Assembly: GCF_047675955.1 (NCBI RefSeq)
Contig: NC_132926.1
Location: 13,149,326-13,213,325 of the forward strand
Direction: 5' to 3'
Source: Chlorocebus sabaeus
Taxonomy: Eukaryota > Chordata > Mammalia > Primates > Cercopithecidae
DNA: 64,000 bases
Shown here: in pieces, positions 10,988-22,805 of the stretch
How positions within the stretch are numbered: position 1 is the first letter of the stretch
How the letters are laid out: each line of letters starts with the position of its first letter
Position numbers and translations under genes: made by a program
Notes under the pieces: generated by a model
Told to the model about the DNA's origin: nothing
The model's input: the letters and a program-made list of their open reading frames with translations, nothing else
The model's database searches: none

Positions 10988-11839
10988 CTTTCTCCATTGA
11001 GCCTCATGGTAATCTGACAGAGGTGGTATCTTGGGTCATGTTTTACAAAAGTCACAGCAACAACAACTGGAGTTCCATAAAGTTAAGTGCCTTTCTCTAA
11101 GCCACATGGCTAAGGAGTAAAAAGGTTGAGATTCAAATCCACACCGTTTGAATTTATAATGGAAGCCCTTTTCCCTACACTATGCTTCCGCTGAGGGCTG
11201 TTTTTTCACTCCTTGCTCTTCCCAGATGTGCCACAGCCAGAAGAAAATTTTGCAGGAATGCCACAGAATGAATAAAAAGAAGGGTATGGATACACATGTG
11301 CCAAGATAAGGCCAGTAGCCTGACCTAGAAAATGTCATTTTTGTTTCATTTTTTCCAGTGTTGTTCTGAATTCTTCTTTCTCCCTACCCCACCCAAGGTG
11401 TCAAACAGATGTGAAAATACCACAAAGCTCCAAGTCTCAGCATTGGTTTATGATTCACTGATTGGGATGGGGGAAAACAATCCAAATTACCATGGTGATG
11501 CCTGTTTATAGAGGCAACATGGCAGATGCTGACTAACATGACCAAAACCAGATAGGGGCAAACACAGCAAGAAAGCTCTTCCTCCTTGAGCTTGCAGAGC
11601 GGCTCAGTCACTTCCCCTGGCCAGGACTTCACTGGGAGACAGGGTAGGAAATGTGCTGTCTTGGCTGGAGTGAGGGAAGCAAAGCTACTGTGGGTATGTC
11701 TTTGTTTTTCTCCAAAGCACAGGAGCGGGAAATTCTATTATGTTTGTGCATTTATTTATGCATTCTTTTAAAAAATTCAGTGGATAACCTGATACAGTAT
11801 AAAAAATGCTCTAATGGTAGATGAGCAGTAGGATGTGAT

Positions 11840-12118
11840 AAGTGAAACTATGGCCTTTGCATTCAGAGAGTCCCGGTTCAAATCTTGGCATTACCTACTT
11901 CCCTGGTATGTGAACTCATGTTAAATTTCTTTATTGGTAATAATCGTCTAAGCTTAGGGTGGGGATGAGGGAAACTAAATTTCAGCCTCCTCATGTGAAA
12001 AATGAGATAATAGTACTTACCGTATATGGTTGCTGTCTGGATTAGATAAACGAACACAAAGTCCTCAGCACAGTACCTCGTGCATAGTATGGGTCCAACA
12101 AATATCAGCTTTTATTAA
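11840..12118 (+). repeat. MIR SINE fossil
   Basis: Reads ttgcattcagagagtcccgg, ttcaaatcttggc, then cctcctcatgtgaaaaatgag and agtacttaccg, ending cctcgtgcatagtatgg. MIR order with an internal insertion of about 40 bases. Confidence 0.7.
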
Positions 12119-12200
12119 GGCTGATCTACAGCATTTTAATCTGTTGAAGTAAGATAATATCTACCTTTCAGAACTGTTGCAAAGAGAAGAAGGCATGGAA

Positions 12201-12525
12201 GGCTGGGCGTGGTGGCTCATGCCTGTAATCTTAGCACTTGGGGAGGCCAAGGTGGGCAGATCACCTCAGGTCAGGAGTTTGAGACCAGCCTGGCCAACAT
12301 GAAGAAACCCTGTCTCTACTAAAAATGCAAAAAAAAAAAAAAAAAAAAAAAACCAGGCGTGGTGGCAGTTACCTGTAATCGCAGTTACTTGGGAGGCTGA
12401 GGCAGGAGAAGAATCGCTGAAACCCAGGAGGGGGAGGTTGCAGTGAGCCAAGATCATGCCACCACACTCCAGCCCGGGTGACAGAGTGAGACTTCATCTC
12501 AAAAAAAAAAAAAAAAAAAAAAAGC
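12201..12525 (+). mobile_element. Alu, plus strand, with expanded central A tract
   Basis: Starts ggctgggcgtggtggctc. The mid-element A-rich linker has grown to about 25 As (12327-12352), and the tail is about 24 As. The flanks GCATGGAA and GCATAGAA are a probable target-site duplication. Confidence 0.93.
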
Positions 12526-12549
12526 ATAGAAAGCTATTGTATCAAAGAT

Positions 12550-12970
12550 ACTTTATTTGCCACTGTAGACTGCCATAACAAATAGTTTCAAATTTCAGTG
12601 GTTTAGGAGTTATTTCTTGAATAGGTCTGAGTTTAATGTGTGTAAATGATTGTGCGCGGGCGGAGGGGGAGGTGTGGGCAGTGGGGGGACCAAAGGAGGA
12701 GAGGCCTCTGTTTCATGCAGTCATTCAGGGACTTGGGCTCTTTCAATTTCCCATCCCTGGGGTCCTCCAGTGTATCTACTGAATCCCACCCAAGATGAGA
12801 GAAGAGAGTGTGAAGGAAGGGGCAGGAAGTTTTACTCCTCAGGCCCGCAGGTAGCATATAGTACTTTCACCCCTGTAACAGTGATGAGAATTCAGTCACA
12901 TGGTTGCACATACATGCAAGGACAGCTGGGAAATGTAATCTATCCGTATGCTCAGGCTGGTGCATTGTCC
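12550..12970. repeat. Ancient LTR-like repeat, same family as 3285-3990
   Basis: Has ctgccataacaaatag, aaatttcagtggttta, a 'gtcattcagggacttgggct' block and a late 'aattcagtcacatggttgcac' block. The family name is uncertain. Confidence 0.45.
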
Positions 12971-13732
12971 ATGATTATCATTCATTGAGTATTGTGGCAG
13001 ACTGTTGGGTTGTCCACGAAACCTTTCTCCCTCTGTCTTGAGCACAACTCAAAACAACTCGCCAGTCTGCCACGATGCTCAGTGAATGATATTCATTACT
13101 GTGATTAGTAACGTAACACCATAGGTGATTCCCATGGTATCCTAAGCCCCACTTGGAGGGATGGGCATCTCTAATTATGCAGGCTTTACTCCTTTGAGCT
13201 TGCAAGAAGGAACAATTCTCACCTCATCCCCAGAATAACTTGGGAGCCTTCTGCCCCCGTGAGCCATCCTTGACCATAATGACAGGACTGAGGTTCTCAG
13301 AGGTGGCACACAAGTCTCAGAAAGGCCTTGCCACCAAAAGCCATGTGAATAGGGTTCCATTGCTGATGGTAAATATTGAGTATTCAGAAGGTGGCTTTCT
13401 CCTCCTTTCTGTCCCACCTCTCCATTATTACACAATGAATCACCCCAAAACTTCATGGGTTAAGACACAGTGGTCACTTCGGTACAGTAATGTGTTGTTT
13501 AATGACAGGGATACATTCTGAGAAATGTATCTTTGGCAATTTCATTGTTGTGTGAAAATCCTGAGTGTACTTGCACAAACCTAGGAGGTATAGCCTACTA
13601 CACACATAGGCGATATGGTTATAGCCTATTGTTTCTAGGCTATAAACCTGCACAGCAGGTTACTCTACTGAATGCTATAGGCAGTTGTAACACAGTGCCG
13701 AGCAGTGGTGAGTGTTTATGTTTCTAGATATA

Positions 13733-13864
13733 CCTATTGTTTTGTTGTTCTTTTAAGAGTCAGGGTCTTGCTATGTTGCCCAGTCCTGGATTGCTCCAGC
13801 AATCCTCCTACCTCAGCTTCCTAAGTGGCTGGGACTATAGATATATATCACCATGCCTGGCTAA
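13733..13864 (-). mobile_element. Alu half-element (one monomer), minus strand
   Basis: Reads gagtcagggtcttgctatgt, tgcccag, cctcagcttcctaagtggct and accatgcctggcta. Only one monomer is present and it is diverged. It is nested in the Tigger element. Confidence 0.75.
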
Positions 13865-14261
13865 ATATGTCAAACATACAAAAAAAGGCACAAAACCAAA
13901 AATACAGTATAAAAGATAAAAAATAGTATACCTAAATAGGTACTTACCATGAGTGGAGCTTACAGGACTGGAAGCTGCTCCAGGAGAGTCAGTGAGTGAG
14001 TTGTGAGTGAATATGAAGGCCTAGGACATTACTATTCACTACTGTTGACTTGACAAACACTGTACACTTAGCCTATGCTAAATATTTTTAAAATTCTTCA
14101 ATGGTAAATTAACCTTAGCTTACTATATAACTTTTTAAATTTATAAACTTTTAATTTTTTCTTTTTTATTCTTTCATGATAACACTTAGCTTAAAACACA
14201 AACTGTATAGCTATACAAAAATATTTTCTTCCCTTGTATCCTTATTCTATAAACATTTTTC

Positions 14262-14575
14262 TACTTTTACAATTTTTTTTTTTTTTTTTTTGAGATGGAG
14301 TCTCGCTCTGTTGCCCAGGCTGGAATGCAGTGGCTGGATCTCAGCTCACTGCAAGCTCTGCCTCCCGGGTTTACGCCATTCTCCTGCCTCAGCCTCCCCA
14401 GTAGCTGGGACTACAGGCGCCCGCCACCACGCCTGGCTAGTTTTTTGTATTTTTAATAGAGACGGGGTTTCACCGTGTTATCCAGGATGGTCTCGATCTC
14501 CTGACCTCGTGATCCACCCGTCTCGGCCTCCCAAAGTGCTGGGATTACAGGCTTGAGCCACCGCACCCTGCCTAC
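14262..14575 (-). mobile_element. AluY-class element of Old World monkey (AluYR) type, minus strand
   Basis: Full-length, little-diverged Alu with T run 14272-14291. On the + strand it has cagtggctggatctcagctc, ggtttacgccattctcc, cctggctagttttttgt, acccgtctcggcctcc and caggcttgagccaccgc. The usual human AluY has GTTCACGCC, GGCTAATTTTT, CGCCTCGGCC and GGCGTGAGCC there. This combination is what I associate with the cercopithecid AluYR lineage. Its flanks share tacaattttt. Confidence 0.85.
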
Positions 14576-15290
14576 AATTTTTTTCACTTTTTAAACTTTT
14601 TTATTAAGAACTAAGACACTTGTGTACACACATTCGCCTAGGTCTACACAGGGTCAGGATCATCCATCTCGCTGTCTTCTACTTCCACATCTTGTCCCAC
14701 TGGAAAGTCTTCAAGGGCAGTAACACACAAGGAGCTGTCATCTCTTATGATAACAATGCCTTCCTCTGGAACACCTCCTCAAGGACCTGCCTGAAGCTGT
14801 TTTACCATTAACTATTTTTTTAAAATAAGTAGAAGGAGTATGCTCTAAAATAGTGATAAAAGTATGGCATAGTAAATACCAGTAACCCAGTCACTTATTA
14901 TCAAGTATTATGTACTGTACATAATTGCATGTGCTGTACTTTCATACAACTGGCAGTGCGGTAGAGTTTTCACCAGCATCACGTAAACATGTGAGTGATA
15001 CGTCGCGTTACGATGTCACTAGGAATTTTTCAGCTCCATTATGATCTTATGAGACCCCCCATCGGATATGCTGTCCTCATTGACTGAAACATTGCTATAT
15101 GGTACATGACTGTTACCTCTTACAGCTTCTGTGGGTCAGGATTTCAAGAGTGGTTCATTCAGTTGGGTGATTCTGGCTTAGAGTTTCTCATAAGTTGCAA
15201 CCAGATGGTGGCTGAGGCTGAGTCCCAAAGGAATCTGCACTTAATGTGCCTGACCTCTGGGCTGGAAGACTTAAGCCAAGCCTAGCATCT

Positions 15291-15323
15291 CTCCCTCCTC
15301 CTCCTTCTCCTCCTCCTCCTCCA
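15291..15323 (+). repeat. (TCC)n-rich microsatellite
   Basis: ctccctcctcctccttctcc followed by tcctcctcctcc. A short pyrimidine repeat inside the MLT1-type LTR. Confidence 0.8.
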
Positions 15324-16397
15324 TGTGGTTTCACCAGCATGGAGGCTTCAGATCATCTGCTTTTCTCATATGGCAGCTCAAGGCTGCAGTGCAAGTGAGG
15401 GGAGTGAGAGAGCGAGCCCCTCCCCTATTGCCTCTTCTAGGTAGCCTCAGAAGCTTTGCAGCATCACTTCTGCCACAGTCTTGTTTGTCCAGCAGTCTCA
15501 AAGCCTGCTGAAGTTCAAGGGAAATTGGCATAGATATCACCCCTTGATAGCAAGTGTATCAAAAAAGAAAAAGAAAAAGAAATGACAGACATGTTTGGAG
15601 ACCACCACACTTCTCACATCCACATCTGGACACTGTCCTTGGCCCCCATCCAGGATCACCCCTCCTGCTGACAGTTCAGAACCCATCCCAGGCTGATATA
15701 CACTGACTCCCTTGAGGCCAGAGCTGAAGGTCATAAAGGTCTGGAGGAACCTGGGCAGGGACAGTGGGGGCTGGCCTTGGGACAGGCAGCTTCTCCTCAG
15801 GGTGAGTGTAATCCATTCCCATTTCTAACCATGTGTGTTGAAGCCCCAGCTTTGTGTTTCTCATCATCCCGTGGCCTGCAAGTAGGAGACAAAGCTCCTG
15901 CAGAGCATGCAGGCCTGGAGAAGGAAAGTAAGTTACTCAAACTCACCCAGACCCGACTGTGTGGAGTTGGGGGCTAGCGGTATCTCACCTCAAAGTCCCC
16001 GTGCTCCCTGGCCTTCCTGGGAGTATGTGTGTTTGGGAGGTGGGCAGAGGCAGGCAGCACAGCTCAGTGGGAGGGGAGAGCCCTTTCCTCCTCCGTAGTC
16101 CCTGTGTCACTTGCACTCAGATACCATGGAAAGAGGGGTCACAGAAATGCTGCAAAGGACAGGCAGTGGGCTGGGGGGGCACTCTTGGCCCCATTATTCT
16201 ATTTTTCAGCCACAAAATAGACCCCTCTTTTTACCTGTAGGAAGAGAGCACACCAACGAGGAGTGTCTTGGGGACCCCAGGGTTCATCTATAGGCACAAA
16301 GTTTGGGGTATGGGGCTGTCAGCTTCTGTTGGTGAACTGAAATTTCAGAGTTGAGATGCGAGAGATGCGCTTCAACTAATTACAGTAATAGCTGCCG

Positions 16398-16585
16398 TGA
16401 TTGAGCGCTTAACAAGTGCTAGATAAGTGCTGTGTGTACATCATCTCATTTAACCCTCATCAAAGCTCCTGAGGTCAAGATTGTCGGCCTCATTTGTAAA
16501 TGGAGAAACTGCACCTCAGAGATGAAGTGCACTGCCATTAGATCACTCAGTAAGTGGCAGGACAGGGATTCAAGCTCAGGACTGC
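16398..16585 (-). repeat. MIR SINE fossil
   Basis: Reads gattgagcgcttaacaagtg, catctcatttaaccctcatc, aatggagaaactgcacctc and caggattcaagctcagg-like text. Confidence 0.8.
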
Positions 16586-18595
16586 CTGCCTCTGAAGCTC
16601 AGCTCCCAAACACGAATGCTGTGCCAGAGACGGTCCCACAGCACACCCTCTGCCCCCCGCCACATCCTCAGCATTTCAGCAGTGCACTCAGTGTGCTTTG
16701 ACATAATAAATATTCATTGAAAATATTGGTGCTGCAGATGCTGGCACAAGCTGCTGAGATACCATGCTGTGTCCTGGTAATTAAACCCTTAGTTGCATTG
16801 TCATATTCACAGTTGTCGAGGTCCCCAAACATCCATCTGAATTCAGATGGGAGGTAAGAAGAACACGTGTGATGCTTTGGAGTGTGTACAGATTTCTGTC
16901 TGCAGGTTTCCCATCCCTGCATGGATAACCCTTTATTTTCCTGGGTAATTCTTGCTATGCTTTTTTTTTTTTCCCCTAAACCAGCACTCAAATTAGCCAG
17001 AGAAGTCTAAATGCTGCTTTTCTCCATCACAAGCTAGTTCAGAAACAACTTTGATGCTGTTTTAGGTACTGGAAAACTCAAGGAGAAAAGGAGGAGGTAC
17101 CTGTGCGAGGTTACTCAAGGACTCACTTGATTTTTATTTCAGTATTATGTCTGATATCAGGAAAGTAATCCCTCCTCAAACTCGATTTTTTTTTATATAT
17201 AAAGTGCTAGAATCTGAGTTCCTTCCCTGTTCATTTTATGCAACTGTATAAAGGAGGCATAATTGCAGGGTGGCATCTTTAGGAAGTGACTAGGAAAAAC
17301 GAAGAAGAGATGAACGTTTGGATGGGGATTCATCGTTGGAAAAATGGCTCTTAGTATAAAAATGTTCAGAAAGAAAAGATAATTCACAGATACCTTGTTG
17401 AAAGTCCAAGGGCCAAAACCCTGAAAAGTGAAGGTTAAAGAGGGCATAATCTGTAGAGATCAATTATTCAGCATCTATTATTGAGAACTGTAGCGTATTA
17501 TTCATGGTTCCTTTTTTTGGCATTCAGTCTTGTTAGATTATTTTAGTGAACACGGAATATTCATGCAGTTGTTCACAGGCTCATTCGTGACTTCAGTTTT
17601 TCTGAACTGTTTTTCCATCATCCATGCTGCCCTCCACCCTCACTTAAATATCACCACCACCACTTCAGCTCTTCTATGGCAAATCCTTCTCTTTGGGGCT
17701 ATATTCAGGAGCGTAAGCCTGTAAATTGAGGCAGGAGTAATCCATGCAAATGTCTTTACCTAACATGTGAAATGAGTGAAGTTACCTCTGCTGTGTGCCA
17801 AGCACATACTCTATCTACCATGTTGGGTATGGAGTTAAATGAGATATGTCCTTCGCCCTCAGGGAGTTTGCAAAGTAGCTGGAAAATAGACAATTTTTGT
17901 CTTGTTTGTTAGTTTCTAGCTACATACCAAAGTCAGGCAAATTCTTTTGATTTTAAGTGATAGAAAATTCAACTCAAACTGGTTTAAATCAAAATGTAGG
18001 AGAGATGGGATAGAATGGGTCATACACTCTCAAAATACAGAGGTAATTGGCTTCAGGCATGAGTGGGTCTGGACATTCATAGGAGAGCACCATCTGCTCA
18101 CTGTTTTTGTGGTGGTGAGATGGCTTCTGGCTACCCTGAACAGCTTAGCAATCCCAGCAGATAAGCAGTTATTGGGATTTTGAGTCATTTAGGCATTTCT
18201 GAAACAATTGCTGTGGTCAGGGAGACTGAAGATACTTACCAGCCTGGCCTGGATCAGATGCCAGTGCCTAGAGCTGGGAAGAGGGGTCAGCCCCATTTGT
18301 ATGACATGATCTGAGATTTGGGGGAGGGGAAACTTCAACAAAAAAATGTGTTACCTAAAGAAGGGACCACAGAAGGCAGGCAGTTAAACATAACAGAGTT
18401 CTGCTATGTGCATAATGAATGGTTTATTCCATACAATATCCTTAAGGTTAGCCGGGCATGCTCAAGGGATATCGTTAATCATCAGAATTGCCGCCTTCTG
18501 GACAAGCAATGTCCCTTCAGTCCAAGCCAGTCTGGATTAAATAAACCGTGATTGTAACCCACAAAAATCTGACCTGAATTTGCTCTCCATTGCAG

Positions 18596-18667
18596 TGACC
18601 TGGACAGAAATAATATCACCAGGATCACCAAGATGGACTTCGCTGGGCTCAAGAACCTCCGAGTCTT
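18596..18667 (+). CDS. SLIT3: SLIT3 coding exon (probably exon 2): one leucine-rich repeat
   Basis: This 72-base internal exon lies between tgcag (acceptor, ending 18595) and gtaagt (donor, starting 18668). Read with one base completing a split codon, it gives [20 protein letters not shown] and then LRV, ending in two bases of a further Leu codon. This is one 24-residue LRR of the LxLxxNxIxxIxxxxFxxLxxLxxL type. In SLIT proteins the first LRR domains lie on the extracellular ligand, and the neighbouring second LRR domain contacts ROBO receptors. The introns on both sides interrupt codons between bases 2 and 3 (phase 2), so the exon is symmetric and skipping it would remove exactly one repeat without a frameshift. 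It has no stop codon or damage. The exon number is inferred from the protein, since the signal-peptide exon is upstream of the window. Confidence 0.96.
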
Positions 18668-19534
18668 GTAAGTAGTTGATGGCTCTCGGGTGCGTTTTCA
18701 TTTTTAGCTCTTCAGCCTTGCAAAAAAAAAAAATGTTCCACTGCCCCTGACACCACGCTCCCAAGCCCTGGACAACAGGAATTCACCATTCTGCAGCAGA
18801 AAGCCCCTCATTAGTGTACCCACGTGCTCACGGGTATCACAGTCCATGTCTGGATGCTGCTGGCTGAGCTGGATCGATGGAAGAACTTAGTTCTAGTGAT
18901 AGGGAAAGCGGAAGGCTATGAACGAATAAATCAGCATGCCCAGCTTCTAGGATGACAGCGATGTCAGGTTGACTGACCATGCTTCCCTTCCATAGAGATG
19001 ATAATTTCTTCTCCAGCCTGTGCATTAAAAGAGCAATCGGGACAAAAGTTATCTGTCTTGTAGCTTAATGGAGGGGAGGGGAGGAGAGCATCAGAAAGGG
19101 TCAGGGCCCTTGCTGAACACCCACAGCTGTGCAGACAGGTAGCAGAATTGGAGATGGGCATTGATGGACTGGGGGAGCAAGGAATATTAGGTTTCATTGC
19201 TGAATATTGAACACTTTCATCCATCCTTAAGTCTGTGAGTGATAAGAAACTTCCCAAGTGCTTGTCTGTCGAAAAGTCTAAGACATTCAGAGGTACAGGA
19301 AAAAACAATTTAGATCTTTTTTTTTCCTTCTTTACTTGGTTAATTTTGACCCATAAACATGGCTCCAGGCAAGACGTACAGCCTGGGCCAATTGGCCTTG
19401 GTATTTGTATGCCATGAAATCTTAGCTGACAAATTGTTACTAGAAGTAATAGCTAAAGTCTTGGTACCTGAAGCTACCTCCTTTTTACTAATAGCCCTAT
19501 ATAATAAATAGAATGAATTTTGTACTTGGTTCAG

Positions 19535-19660
19535 AAAGTACCAGGCTCTGGTCCTGATTCAGAATTAGCTACCCATGAAACCTTGGGCAGATTACTTTTC
19601 CTCCTTGGGCTTCAGTTTTCTCATTTGCAGTATAGGGAATACGTAGTTAGAAGTATTTTC
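19535..19660 (+). repeat. MIR SINE fossil
   Basis: Reads gaaaccttgggcagattac, cttgggcttcagttttctc and atttgcagtatagggaa, in MIR order. Confidence 0.75.
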
Positions 19661-19799
19661 AGCTCTCATAGTTATACATGTAGTGCTTCATTGTTGTAAC
19701 ATTTTCTGATTATTCTCAGGATTACTTGTGAAGCATTAATTTTACAACATAGTTTTTATTTTCTGATTGAGTTGTTAGTAATGACGATGGACCTGATAC

Positions 19800-19985
19800 T
19801 TTGATGGGCCCAGCACAGTATTACATAGTGGTAACAAACAAGGTGGGCATTAGTATGAGCCCCTATTTGTAGCAGAGAAAACCAGAGGCATGGATAGGGT
19901 AAGTGGTCCCAACTCTACATAGCAGGTGACTGAAGGAGTTGGAATTGGAACCCGGACCCTGTGTTTTCTAACCTCCATGCAGTGC
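19800..19985 (-). repeat. MIR-like fossil
   Basis: Ends with cagcaggtgactgaaggag, ttggaattggaacccgg and accctgtgttttctaacc, matching the end of a reverse-complemented MIR. Confidence 0.6.
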
Positions 19986-21410
19986 CGCTGTGTATTCGCA
20001 TTATAGAAAGCTGAGAAAACTAAGACAATGATAGTCTACCCATTTTGTAAATGCAGCACTGTTAATGTGGGGGCTTGTCTGAGCTTCCCTTACGTACACA
20101 TGTATGGAGACATGGTGAATCTGAATCCTGGGCCTCCAGCTTGCAGGTGCTCTCCACATGGACATGTTCTCCATCTTTGGTCTCGAACACTCTCCTCTCA
20201 CCAACCTCAAAGGGAAGGCACGCCCTGTGCCAAGTCTTTTGCCTCAGCAGCCATGTGTCTATCAAGTGACTGGTAGTTCTGACAAGGTGTGCGTGGATCA
20301 GAGTCGAGACTGGGATCAGGGTGGGGGGATTCCATGGTTCAGTTTTAGGGCGATTGTTATTGAAGAGGTATAGGTAACAACTCCTGATTCTATGTCATTT
20401 GCCAGGTTAACAAACAGACGCTTGTTTACCTTCTCACTTATTTTTTTAAAATTTATTTCCCCTGCGTCTGTGAGAGATTACAAGTCAGAAATTTCACCTA
20501 ATGCTTCGTTTTCTAACAAAGTCAAAAACAACCCTTTGATTTTCTTAGCGTTACATCAGAAAGACTAATAAAAACTCCAATTTTCGTGTCTGCTCTCTGC
20601 AAATAGAAAGTTTAAAATAATCACAAAAGATTGTTTTAGTATCCCCTGGATGGTCTGCAACATTCCTTTGACTACGGTTTATCTTTTCAGTTAATTGGTA
20701 CATTTCTCTTATTTTGATAAGCAATGCCAAAAAGCCTTCCCTTAACCCCCCCCCCATAGACTATTAATATACTCTGTTTCATTATCTTCCTTATCAACTC
20801 AAAGACAATCCCATTGAAGTGGCCCTTTATTACTGTGAAAGGATCTGCCTGGTGGAATAGCTGAAATGCTTTCTAACTAACACCAATAAAATATCCAGAC
20901 ATTTTTACCATATTTTTCCTCAATCTATTCTTTTTAGCTGAGTAACCTAGACAACTATCTTTTTTTAAAAGATTTTTTTCACACCTTGGCACATTCCCCA
21001 TATCTGTTTCTTATTTACAATTTCTAGAGAAGCTAGAAAAGATTCAGTAGTCTTGAATAATTGGCCACCCATTTCTATGTCAAACTGTTAATATGGGCAA
21101 AAGCAGATAAAATGGAGATTGAGGCACTTCGGTCTCAACCCAGGGCGATTTTCCCCAAATGAAGAGCATTTAAGGAGAAGATAGAAGAATTGCCCAGGAC
21201 CTTTTTTTTTTTCTCCCATGGGGTGGGAGTAGGAAAAAGTCTCTTCTGATGGTATAAATTATGTTTCATTTCTTGGTAGTCTAAGGGCTCTGCTATGCTC
21301 ACAATGTGGGAGCCAGCTTTATCCCAAACGGGGTTAATAAAAAAGTTAAACTCCACCCCAGCCATCATCACAAGGGGGGCGATTTCTGATCCTGATCCAG
21401 TGCTAAAGCT

Positions 21411-21436
21411 AAAAAAAAAAAAAAAAAAAAAAAAAA
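21411..21436 (+). repeat. Poly(A) run
   Basis: 26 uninterrupted As. The 170 bases before it are not Alu or L1, and I cannot identify a source. Confidence 0.8.
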
Positions 21437-22117
21437 TTGCAAAAGAGCTGAAAATGAACACAGGCTCTGTTCTAATTCAGAACAGACTCCATCCGTGGAC
21501 AGCCCTTCTGGATGTCCAGCCCTTCCTGGATCCCCTGTCTGAAAATGTAGGGAAGGTATCAATGGCTTTTAGTGCTTGCTCCTGGCTTGCATCTCAGCCC
21601 AGAAGTCTGGATGGGAGGATCTTAGCTCATTCGTTCACTGATCCATTTATTCATCAAATATTGATTTGTTGAACCTCTGATTGCCAGGTTCTAGGCTGGA
21701 CACTGATGGAACTAGGAATTAGATCTGGAAGGGACGTAGATACCTGGCAGTGAGGGTCCCAGCAGAAAAGAGGGCAAATGAGGAGAGTGAAGTAAAGACT
21801 TATTTAGAGGTGTGGGCAAGGCGAAGAGAAACCTAGAGGAGAGAGTGCAGTTCCTTGAGGCCAGAGTCAAAACGGGGCCACTACTGTGCCCTGGGCCTCA
21901 GGGAGCACAGGGAGGAAGTGGTTATCAGAGCCTGGCAAAAGTAGGGAGCTGTAGCGTTAGGTAGAGGGATGCAGTCAGCCTGAAGTGGCTTGGCAGGGGT
22001 GGAGGAGTAAGTCTCCCAACCACAGTCTTCCTCCACCCTCTGATCTCCTGCTGGTGCCTCTCTTTGGCTGAACCTGACAGGAATTCAGAAGTCAAAAAAT
22101 TTCTTGATGGTCTTGAT

Positions 22118-22371
22118 GGCTAGATACAGTGACTCATGCCTGTAATCCCAGCACTTTGGAAGACCGAGGCGGCTGGATTGCTTGAGCTCAGGAGTTTGAG
22201 ACCAGCCTGGGCAGGGCTCCCCAGGCTGGGCAACATTGTAAAACTCCATCTCTACTCCCCACCAAAAAAAATTAGCTGAGCATGGTGACATGCACCTATA
22301 GTCCCAGCAACTTGCACCACTGCACTCCAGCATGGGTGACACAGTGAGACCTTGTCTTGGGAGGAAAAAAA
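22118..22371 (+). mobile_element. Alu, plus strand, internally deleted
   Basis: Starts ggctagatacagtgactcat. The right monomer lacks the usual block between the second 'tcccagcaac' and 'gcaccactgcactcc'. It is diverged (AluJ/S-like). A ttcttgatg motif flanks both ends and is a probable target-site duplication. Confidence 0.9.
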
Positions 22372-22805
22372 ACCCAGCTTCTTGATGAAGCCAATAAGTC
22401 AGCTTTCCAGGGCCTGCACAAGGTGGAAACGGTGTATCTCATATAGATATCCTTGCATCTCTTCTCTTCCCCTCTCTGAAAGAAACTTGAAGTGTTAGAT
22501 TCATTAGCATAGAACTAAGATTCATTACAGAAGGGGTGAGTTAGGCTCCCTCAGAAACCCAGAGGGAATGTGGTACTTACAATACCCTAGAGTTGCTCCT
22601 TGTTATCCAGCAAGGAAATAATGACTACAAAGTCTGTGATTGATTTGATTGGTGGATGGATAGTAAAAACTTAGCTCAGGAAACCCCCAGTCATGAGTGT
22701 TGAAGTGGGACCCTATTTAGCATGATGCGCTAGTGTGAGACTATTAGCATTCCAAGGCCCTCCTTGCATATGGTAGAATGGAAAAGGAAGACAAGGGAAA
22801 AACCT

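Larger units (their letters stand above)
13485..15112 (-). mobile_element. TcMar-Tigger family DNA transposon, internally deleted and interrupted
   Basis: Imperfect inverted termini: the left end begins cagtaatgtgttgtttaatg after TA, and the right end reads ggtacatgactg before TTA. Internal text includes tatagcctactacacac and ataaacctgcacagcaggtt. The minus strand near 14690-14650 decodes to EDFPVGQDVEVEDSEMDDPD followed by a stop, the C-terminal tail of a Tigger transposase. An Alu fragment and a full Alu interrupt it. It is not functional. Confidence 0.85.
13424..15565 (-). mobile_element. MLT1-type LTR, split by a Tigger transposon
   Basis: The left part (13424-13484) reads caccccaaaacttcatgggt and taagacac. 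The right part (15113-15565) resumes with cctcttacagcttctgtggg, then tggcagctcaaggctgcag, ccacagtcttg and caccccttgatagcaagtg. The two halves join into one reverse-complemented MaLR LTR when the Tigger element is removed. Confidence 0.7.
1..18595 (+). other. SLIT3: SLIT3 intron 1, 3' portion
   Basis: This is non-coding sequence ending in a standard 3' splice site: a pyrimidine-rich stretch ending ctctccattgcag, with the acceptor AG at 18594-18595. It contains MIR and L2 fossils, three MLT1-type LTRs, a Tigger transposon, a hAT MITE and five Alu or Alu pieces, each listed separately. Stretches such as 1-1000, 1180-2580, 9320-10080 and 15570-17760 showed me no recognisable gene or repeat beyond weak MIR/L2 resemblance. 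The intron number is inferred from the SLIT3 protein order, not seen in the window. Confidence 0.85.

Noticed and set aside
14176..14556. 126-residue open frame on the + strand
   Set aside because: Antisense Alu plus Tigger DNA; not a gene.
15575..15595. AAAAAG repeat as a retroelement tail
   Set aside because: Only a few units (aaagaaaaagaaaaagaaa) and no element attached. Simple low complexity.
21240..21436. Processed pseudogene ending in a 26-base A run
   Set aside because: The sequence before the A run matched no transcript I know, and no target-site duplication is visible. Only the A run is reported.
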